Below are positions 1 through 5,008 of a stretch of 5,008 nucleotides of DNA, one piece after another. A program made the position numbers and the translations under genes. Positions within the stretch are counted from its first letter, which is position 1. Every line of letters starts with the position of its first letter. This DNA comes from Globobulimina sp. Lineage: Eukaryota > Foraminifera > Rotaliida. A model generated the notes under the pieces. It ran no database searches, was not told the DNA's origin, and worked only from the letters and a program-made list of their open reading frames with translations. The stretch covers positions 1-5,008 of the forward strand of contig PIVH01000776.1 of the NCBI GenBank assembly GCA_003354225.1, read 5' to 3'.

Positions 1-739
1 TATGTTTCATAATTGTTTGAATGCATTTATTTGTGATATTTGTTGCTGATAAAAGTAATTCATCCATTTGCGGAATATATTTCTTGATTGTTCTCAGCAT
101 TAATCCCAAATATTTACCACTAATTTTCTTGTTTAATGATAAGTTCACCACTTTCAAATTCAGTGTTATATTTCCAATGTGTTTCCGGTTTCTTTGTCTT
201 TGTCTTCTTTTAATTTCAGGTTTTTGTTTTAAGTTTTTATTTTGTTTTGACTCAATTCTTTCCTTTGCAGTTTGTCTGTGATGTTTTACAATATTTTCAA
301 ACATATTGCATAAATATAAAACATGCTCATCATTCAAATCCAAGTTTGATAAATCAATTTGTTTCACCATTTTATATTTTTTCACTAAAATATATTCTAC
401 AAATTGCAAATTATATTCATCCATAACTGTTAATTTAAAACGATCAAAAAAACATTTCTTACTGATTATATTTCGACAAACTATCCTTTTTTGATATGCT
501 TTCAATGAATTAAAAGTGTCAGCAAATAATAATTCTGTCCATTCTTCTTCAGACCAATAGCCATTGAATAATGTATATTTACCGAATGACGTATATTTCT
601 TTCGCATTCTTGCTATCAAATGCTCGAATTTGTTGCATTTCCATGTAATGAATGGCGGCAAAAATGAGGAACATAATGATTTAATGTCTATAGATGTAAT
701 CTGTGAGGAAATATTTCGGATATATCCACATAACAACAT
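1..739 (-). CDS. Leucine-rich repeat (RNI-like) protein, 5' part; runs off the left edge
   Basis: From the ATG at 739-737 the frame stays open for 246 codons to the window edge, so the C-terminus is missing. An in-frame TAA at 775-773 makes this the first possible start unless an upstream exon is spliced in. Residues 5-26 carry a short motif beginning GYIRN, followed by an I-x-x-I-x-x-LC helix pattern. Residues 27-120 include GYWSEEEW (60-67) and resemble no family I know. From about residue 126 the text looks like ribonuclease-inhibitor-type leucine-rich repeats: QIDLSNLDLNDEHVLYLC (127-144), then VVNLSLNKKISGKYLG (197-212), then ELLLSATNITNKCI (227-240). Between the first two repeats lies a strongly basic Lys/Arg/Gln stretch (about 156-188) that could be a loop or a nuclear-localisation signal (inference). 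LRR arrays normally bind other proteins; no partner or catalytic domain is visible here. The reading frame is solid and the LRR assignment is fairly sure; the function is unknown. Confidence 0.8.
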   Translation of the reverse strand, partial: MLLCGYIRNISSQITSIDIKSLCSSFLPPFITWKCNKFEHLIARMRKKYTSFGKYTLFNGYWSEEEWTELLFADTFNSLKAYQKRIVCRNIISKKCFFDRFKLTVMDEYNLQFVEYILVKKYKMVKQIDLSNLDLNDEHVLYLCNMFENIVKHHRQTAKERIESKQNKNLKQKPEIKRRQRQRNRKHIGNITLNLKVVNLSLNKKISGKYLGLMLRTIKKYIPQMDELLLSATNITNKCIQTIMKH

Positions 740-958
740 ATTATGCAAGTGTTTGGCGCAAATCTTTTGAATTTATTCTATATATTTCATTTTTAAATTT
801 TGTAGATGCGTTCATTGTGTTTCTTTTGCGACTTCTACTGACAGTTGAAATCATTGTTAATGGAAAAAAATGTTTTTGTCAAAGAAATGCATAAATGAGC
901 GTATCAGTATCGTGATCAAAAAAAATTTACAACAGTCTGCAGTGATATATATAGCTCA
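740..958. other. AT-rich spacer between two minus-strand genes
   Basis: This interval must contain the 3' end of the ILEI-domain gene and the promoter and leader of the LRR gene, since both are on the minus strand. No convincing ORF, tRNA or canonical AATAAA signal on the minus strand was found. A TATATATA stretch near 945-953 lies about 200 bases upstream of the LRR start, too far and too common in this composition to call a TATA box. A run of A on the plus strand (about 918-925), T on the gene strand, is the only other marked feature. Confidence 0.4.
741..815 (-). other. Upstream ORF of 24 codons ending one base before the LRR start codon
   Basis: An ATG at 815-813 opens a short frame (MNASTKFKNEIYRINS...) that ends at TAA 743-741. 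The ATG of the LRR gene begins at 739, one base further on and in a different frame. If the transcript starts upstream of 815, ribosomes would meet this frame first, which could allow termination-reinitiation control of the LRR gene. It could equally be chance in AT-rich leader DNA, or the remains of an alternative first exon. No homology is recognised. Confidence 0.3.
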
Positions 959-2716
959 TTAAGCTGTGATATTTATTTCAGACTCTGAGTCACTTTGTAT
1001 ATTTGTTCCATATTTACCTTCTCGTTGGTTTTCAGTACGAATATCACTCTCTGTCTTAGTACACATCGCATTCAAATTATTATCAGTGTCACTATGTATT
1101 ATAAATTCATCCATTTTCAAATTAGGATTATTATGCTCTTCATCATAGCCCTTTGTGTGTCCATCATTAATATCATCCTCATCCGTATTATTTGTACACA
1201 CAGTGCCTATATCATCCGTTTCTGTGTTATCATCATTCGGAGTAACAATTGTTGTCATTTCAATATCATCATCACTCCCAACATTTATATCAGTAATCAT
1301 ATTATTTATTATTAAATTATCACTAAAATGACTAAATGTATTCACGCGTTGTAAATCCTTCCCAGTTTGTACAGATGGTAACGGTCGAACTTTTTGCATC
1401 TGACCAATATCATATTTCGCTTTCAATGATTTATTTTTTCGGTTACCAATAACTAATATAACGGCGATCCAACAAACGCAGCAAATCAATATGTATAATA
1501 AAATTACATATATTGCATCATACATATTGTCATTTGCTGAATCTGTCATAGAATATACAGTCTCTACAGTCGTATCTTCGGTATCCACGGTCATAATACT
1601 TGTGGGTGATGCTGTTTGTCGAGGTATAATTATTGTAATTGCCGGAGTCGTCGGGTGTTTAGTTGTTGGTGTTTTTGTTGGATTTTTTGATGGATTTTGG
1701 GTTGGATTTTGTGTTGGATTTTTTGATGGAGTTTGGGTTGGATTTTGGGTCGGATTTTGTGTTGGGATATTTGTTGGAATATGTGTTGAAATATTGGTTG
1801 GAGTGCTTGTTGGGATATTTGATGGTATATTTGTTGGGTCGTTTGAAGGGAAATTTGTCGGATTTTTCGTCTGATTTTTCGATGGAATATTTGTTGGAAA
1901 CTTTGTGGGAACGTTTGTTGGATTTGATGTAAGAAGTTGAAGACTTAATTGTGTATATACATAATCACTGGTACTCACTTCACAAAATATATTGTTATTT
2001 GGTGTACCGATCCATACAAATGAAGCTCGATAAGGCATTGATGAGTAAGCAGCACAGCCGCCCCATGATCGTAACAATGAAAACGTATTGTCTCCACCGT
2101 ATGGATCATCATCGGAAGTAACTATAATAAATTGTCCTTGGTCTGGGAGGTTGTTTAAATAATTCATAGCTTGGTTATCATCGGATGCAGCATAGTCGTA
2201 CCAACAACCACTTGATGCGCAGACATCGTATGATACACTGTCTATTAATGCACCATTGCTCGCATCCAAGACAACTATGTTATATCCGCGATAACCACTG
2301 TTTCCATGGTCCCGTCCATCATTGGCATGATTAGCGATTAAATTCGAACCAGTATCAACTGTGATGAATGAGTAATCACCATATGGACGATTTGAGTCAT
2401 CATACGATTTGGAATATATTTGTAGTGATATCATTGATGGTATGTTGCCTGTGCCGATGCAGTGACCTGTACCATCTCCATATAATTGATTGATTTGAAA
2501 TCCCTCAATGCATGTCATACAATCGTCGTTGTCACAAGCGTTAGACATGCTATGTTGACAGTATACACACAAATTCTCCACATCTTGGCATGTGGTACAT
2601 CCATTGTCAGCATTACAACCAGCTATGCTTTGAGGACATGTGGGTTGCCACATTGTTCGACAAATCAATATCCATTGCGATATACATGCGACTGTAAGCA
2701 TGCACTTCGATGACAT
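959..2716 (-). CDS. Single-pass membrane protein with Cys-rich module, ILEI/FAM3-like domain, Pro-Thr stalk and acidic tail
   Basis: A complete 585-residue frame with no sign of introns. An in-frame TGA at 2761-2759 makes ATG 2716 the first start available. Residues 6-19 are hydrophobic and may be a weak signal peptide. Residues 27-86 hold ten cysteines with repeated C-x2-C spacing (C40/C43, C50/C53, C66/C69), like furin or growth-factor-receptor type cysteine repeats. Residues about 96-262 fit the ILEI/FAM3 (PANDER-like) domain: RGYNIVVLD at 143-151 followed by NGALIDSVSYDV, then GQFIIVTSDDDP (194-205) and YRASFVWIG (229-237). In animals this fold occurs in FAM3 cytokine-like proteins and in glycan-processing proteins; here it is an ectodomain. 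Residues 265-357 are a Pro-Thr/Ser-Asn stalk, probably glycosylated. A transmembrane helix spans about 401-424, followed by the basic stop-transfer sequence NRKNKSLKAK. The tail (425-585) is rich in Asp, Asn, Glu and Thr. Predicted type I surface or vesicle protein; ligand unknown. Confidence 0.85.
   Translation of the reverse strand: MSSKCMLTVACISQWILICRTMWQPTCPQSIAGCNADNGCTTCQDVENLCVYCQHSMSNACDNDDCMTCIEGFQINQLYGDGTGHCIGTGNIPSMISLQIYSKSYDDSNRPYGDYSFITVDTGSNLIANHANDGRDHGNSGYRGYNIVVLDASNGALIDSVSYDVCASSGCWYDYAASDDNQAMNYLNNLPDQGQFIIVTSDDDPYGGDNTFSLLRSWGGCAAYSSMPYRASFVWIGTPNNNIFCEVSTSDYVYTQLSLQLLTSNPTNVPTKFPTNIPSKNQTKNPTNFPSNDPTNIPSNIPTSTPTNISTHIPTNIPTQNPTQNPTQTPSKNPTQNPTQNPSKNPTKTPTTKHPTTPAITIIIPRQTASPTSIMTVDTEDTTVETVYSMTDSANDNMYDAIYVILLYILICCVCWIAVILVIGNRKNKSLKAKYDIGQMQKVRPLPSVQTGKDLQRVNTFSHFSDNLIINNMITDINVGSDDDIEMTTIVTPNDDNTETDDIGTVCTNNTDEDDINDGHTKGYDEEHNNPNLKMDEFIIHSDTDNNLNAMCTKTESDIRTENQREGKYGTNIQSDSESEINITA
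1646..1924 (-). repeat. Coding minisatellite encoding the Pro-Thr stalk
   Basis: Degenerate tandem units of about 12-15 bases repeat across this stretch; on the plus strand they look like GTTGGATTTT or GATGGATTTT variants. On the coding strand each unit gives Asn/Thr-Pro-Thr/Ser plus a spacer residue, for example NPTQNPTQNPTQTPSKNPTQ in the membrane-proximal part. The units nearer the ILEI domain are more diverged (NVPTKFPTNIPS), while those nearer the membrane are more alike. That pattern fits recent slippage at the membrane-proximal end. The repeat also creates long open frames on the antisense strand, which are not genes. Confidence 0.85.
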
Positions 2717-2749
2717 TGAAGCAAAAGTTAAAAAAAAAAGTGCTTTTAA
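2717..2749. promoter_or_regulatory. 33-bp divergent spacer between two start codons
   Basis: Only 33 bases separate the ATG of the minus-strand membrane-protein gene (2716) from the ATG of the plus-strand UBA gene (2750). The spacer is AT-rich and contains ten consecutive A on the plus strand. Both starts are fixed by nearby in-frame stops: TAA at 2747-2749 for the plus gene and TGA at 2761-2759 for the minus gene. The 5' leaders must therefore be very short, overlap as antisense, or be spliced from elsewhere. A shared bidirectional promoter is inferred from geometry; no specific promoter element is recognised. Confidence 0.45.
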
Positions 2750-5008
2750 ATGGCTATGTCAACGCAACAACAACAAGCACCTGATCCAACTGCACATTTA
2801 GTAGGCGCGCAATTGCAGACATATCAGGTGCTTATCACCATGGGATTTACTCCAACAGAATGCGGAAGTGTAGCGCAAATATTTGGATCAAACATAGAAG
2901 CTGCAATAAATTGTATATTAAGTGGTGATGCCGCAAACTTAACACCTCCCACTAGTCCCATACAACAAATGCAACCATTTATTCCGCCAAATCCATTTGC
3001 TTCATTACTCTCAGCACATAGCACACCGCCACCGAGTTTTTCAATCCCCAAACCACAAACAGAATGTATTCAATTTCGAAGCACTTTTATGTCACAAATA
3101 TTAATGACTGGTTTTGTTCGCAGCTCGCAAGATCGAGATATTTTGCCGACTGTTATTAAAGATATAATCATACACTATTTCAATTTATATTTTATTAAAT
3201 TACATTTCAACATCAACATCAACAAAGAAGCAAAAAAGGAACAGAATGAATTGTTTTACCCAATATATGTGGTAAGAGGCAACACGACGTTAAGAAACAT
3301 TGCAATCGAATTAGAAAGCAACATGGCAGGAACTTATAAATATGATTATGATTTTTTAAAAGAGAAACTGGATTATGTTGACACTGAGCAGTATTCATAT
3401 TTTGTGCATATCTGGATTGAATACAGTTATTTTAAACATATTTATCCAATCGATACTGCAAAGTTGACAGTGGATATGGCTGCCATTGATGGGTATAATG
3501 CGGAGGAAGAAGCTAAAGAATTTCAACCTAAATTTCGATGGGTTGAAATTCCAAATGATTTTGAACCAGTTTCGATAGTGGACATTGACAGATTAATTGT
3601 GGCCGGTCGTAAGAACAAGAAACGCATTTTACAATTAGGAATAGAAATATTTGATAATATTAACAAAGAATGGCCCTTCAGAAATAAAAATATGTTGCCG
3701 TTGCCACATGAAATAAGCGATAACAATAAACCTAAATTAATTAAACCTGCCGCGAAGTACGCGATGATCTCAAAACGGCCGGCAATTTTAACATACCGTT
3801 CAGGTATGTTATTTTTAGTTATTTTTATGTTGTTTTTATATATTTTGATGTTTGTAGATAGATCAAGTGATAATATCAAGAACTATCCTATCCTTAGAAG
3901 GTATACACAAATCAAGAATTCCAGAACAATGACAACAGAGACAATTAGTAATAACATAGCAGACACGGAAGCAGATCGAGTGTCAAATGCTTCCGTGGAG
4001 GCAGCGTATGGAGGCTCGCCTACTCCACCATTCTCTGACGATGATACATCGGTTTTATCTGATTACGAACATACAAACGTTACAATGGAACAGTGGCAAC
4101 AGGCAAACAATGAGATGACTGAGTTAGAAACTGTGCAATTTTCTGATATTGAGATGTTAGAGTATGTGCTTTACTGCATTTTAAAATGTGTACACTGTAA
4201 TTAAATATAATATATGCAGCGAAACTATTGGTGATCTGCTTTATGGGAATGATTCAAACAACGTAGTCTTATCAAATAATGGTAATCATAATAGGAACAA
4301 CACAGTGAGCACACCACCAAACTCACCAAAGTATAAGTTACCTTTTATTTGGTTCACATATCTGTGCAAAGCACCGTATATTTGTCATACATTAATAATA
4401 GCTATAGTCAGCAAGCAAGATTGCCACAGTCAACAACGTTAACAAATATTAATGAGCAGTATGCTACATTTCCATTGACCTCACTACAGGCAACAGATAA
4501 TTTTATTTATTATAGCCAATCCTTAGCACCAATATTAATGCAAAATGAGATATTGCCACAAACAAAATCTGCAGAATTAGGTGCAAATAATCCAAAGATT
4601 CTGCACAGTAAATACAAAACACGTCACACAACAAACACCTAATACAGGTCGACAATTTACATTGGCAGCACATCAAAATACGCATTATGATGTTAACAAA
4701 GCCGATAACGCATTACATTTCTATGCGAATTCGAATCCAACACAACGAGCATTGTCGTATGTTCAACCAAGACAACGACAATTTAAATATCCTCCAAATT
4801 CGAATGTAACATCAACGGAAATATTACGCAATTGGATATGTGAGTGTTGTGGCACAACGAATGATAAAACATTTGTTTTCTGTGCTAAATGTTTGGTGGA
4901 AAGAGATATCGATGGAGCACAGTCATTGTCTCTGTCTTCGACACCGGAGCCTGTACCATCGTGTAATGAATGGACAAAATATTTAAAGATTGGAGATATT
5001 GTGGATGC
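2750..5008 (+). CDS. UBA and RanBP2-type zinc-finger protein, spliced, 3' end beyond the window
   Basis: Proposed exons are 2750-3803, 3858-4161, 4220-4330, 4408-4607 and 4648 to the edge, giving at least 676 residues in one frame. A TAA lies directly before the ATG. Residues about 23-59 form a UBA domain: Leu-rich first helix, the MGF loop at 31-33, and GSNIEAAINCILSG at 46-59, the three-helix ubiquitin-binding fold. Residues 121-148 carry GFVRSSQDRDILP followed by an Ile-rich helix. Residues about 150-345 are well conserved in style (aromatic and charged) but not recognised. Residues about 370-600 are a Ser/Thr/Asn/Gln-rich linker. A RanBP2-type finger occupies 619-638 with W619, C621, C624, N628, C635 and C638 in the standard W-x-C-x2-C-x3-N-x6-C-x2-C pattern. 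The Thr-Phe pair used by ubiquitin-binding NZF fingers is absent (Gly-Thr instead). The last residues, KYLKIGDIVD, resemble the start of an SH3/Tudor-like barrel. A ubiquitin-linked adaptor or enzyme is plausible; the catalytic part, if any, is not in view. Without splicing the first frame would stop at 4204 after 484 residues. Confidence 0.72.
3804..3857 (+). other. Intron 1 of the UBA gene, 54 bp, stop-free and in frame
   Basis: The donor is CAG|GTATGT and the acceptor TTTGTAG|AT. The interval contains no C at all on the plus strand and is mostly T and A, unlike the exon sequence on either side. Its length is a multiple of three and it holds no in-frame stop, so read through it adds a hydrophobic block (MLFLVIFMLFLYILMFV) that mimics a transmembrane helix. 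Removal joins the flanks in phase 1 (G|AT, Asp352) to give LTYRSDRSSDN. The alternative is a real membrane helix, but the flanking protein is cytosolic in character. Confidence 0.75.
4162..4219 (+). other. Intron 2 of the UBA gene, 58 bp
   Basis: The donor is TTAGA|GTATGT and the acceptor ATATGCAG|C. The phase is 2 (GA|C makes Asp). Splicing skips the TAA at 4202-4204 and joins SDIEML to DETIGDLLYGND in one continuous acidic stretch. The interior is AT-rich, with AATTAAAT as a possible branch region. Confidence 0.75.
4331..4407 (+). other. Intron 3 of the UBA gene, 77 bp (or 71 bp)
   Basis: The donor is CCAAA|GTATAAGT. Two acceptors keep the frame: CTATAG ending at 4407 (favoured) and AATAATAG ending at 4401. 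They differ by six bases, so the second would add two residues. The phase is 2. Splicing joins STPPNSPN to QQARLPQSTT and moves from the frame that stops at 4442 to the frame that stays open to 4642. A TTAAT sequence close to the acceptor may be the branch region. Confidence 0.65.
4608..4647 (+). other. Intron 4 of the UBA gene, 40 bp
   Basis: The donor is GCACA|GTAAATAC and the acceptor CTAATACAG|GTC. The phase is 1 (A|GT makes Ser). It removes the stop at 4640-4642 and connects NNPKILHS to RQFTLAAHQN, the frame that carries the zinc finger. A CTAAT element sits only about five bases before the acceptor AG, a close spacing if it is the branch site. The frame after the intron is also open back to 4581, so a slightly different donor cannot be excluded. 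Confidence 0.65.

Noticed and set aside
21-894. Four plus-strand frames of 62-86 codons
   Set aside because: They lie wholly or mostly antisense to the open LRR frame, are rich in Phe, Cys and Ile as expected from reversed AT-rich coding sequence, and show no domain.
945-953. TATATATA as a TATA box for the LRR gene
   Set aside because: Such stretches are common in this AT-rich DNA, and the distance of about 200 bases to the start codon gives no support.
1491-1932. Plus-strand open frames of 127 and 89 codons with Val-Gly-Phe and Leu-Asp-Phe repeats
   Set aside because: They are antisense readings of the Pro-Thr minisatellite in the 585-residue gene; the repeat simply lacks stops on the other strand.
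2717-2758. N-terminal extension of the membrane protein by 14 open codons upstream of 2716, which would add a hydrophobic stretch
   Set aside because: The open stretch contains no ATG and is closed by a TGA at 2761-2759, so it needs an unsupported non-ATG start or upstream exon.
3523-3879. Minus-strand frame of 118 codons
   Set aside because: It is a shadow of the UBA gene, crosses the proposed intron, and has no recognisable domain.
4188-4642. Separate small plus-strand genes starting at 4188 and 4349
   Set aside because: Their apparent N-termini fall inside proposed introns, and splice sites join their useful parts in frame with the UBA exon and the zinc-finger exon.
1-5008. CRISPR array, tRNA, rRNA, transposon ends or giant-virus origin
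   Set aside because: No spaced palindromic repeats, cloverleaf, terminal inverted repeats or transposase motifs were seen, and the intron-bearing gene and eukaryotic domain types favour an ordinary nuclear locus.

Overview
The window looks like compact, AT-rich nuclear DNA from a unicellular eukaryote. One gene carries spliceosomal introns with GT...AG ends. The proteins are eukaryotic in type: a leucine-rich repeat protein, a secretory-route membrane protein with an ILEI/FAM3-like domain on a Pro-Thr stalk, and a UBA plus RanBP2-type zinc-finger protein. All frames read with the standard genetic code. I cannot name the species. Pro-Thr-rich stalk proteins of this kind are, as I recall, common in several protist groups such as stramenopiles and rhizarians, but that alone does not settle it.

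Layout: (1) Positions 739 to 1 on the minus strand hold the 5' 246 codons of an LRR protein that runs off the left edge. A 24-codon upstream ORF (815-741) stops one base before its ATG. (2) Positions 740-958 are an AT-rich spacer between two minus-strand genes. (3) Positions 2716-959 on the minus strand hold an intron-free, complete 585-aa gene for a single-pass membrane protein: Cys-rich module, ILEI-like domain, Pro-Thr stalk, transmembrane helix and acidic cytoplasmic tail. (4) Positions 2717-2749 are a 33-bp divergent spacer with a run of ten A. (5) From 2750 to the right edge on the plus strand lies one gene that I read as at least five exons separated by introns of 54, 58, 77 (or 71) and 40 bp. 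It encodes a UBA domain, a short G-[YF]-[IV]-R helix motif, a long unrecognised region, a Ser/Thr/Asn-rich linker and a RanBP2-type zinc finger, and it is still open at 5008.

The most useful observations are these. The apparent transmembrane segment in the UBA gene is best explained as a translated, stop-free 54-bp intron. The otherwise unrelated LRR and UBA proteins appear to share a short motif near their N-termini. The LRR gene is open-ended and is easily missed because it has no stop within the window. Nothing in the sequence shows that the three genes act in one pathway.
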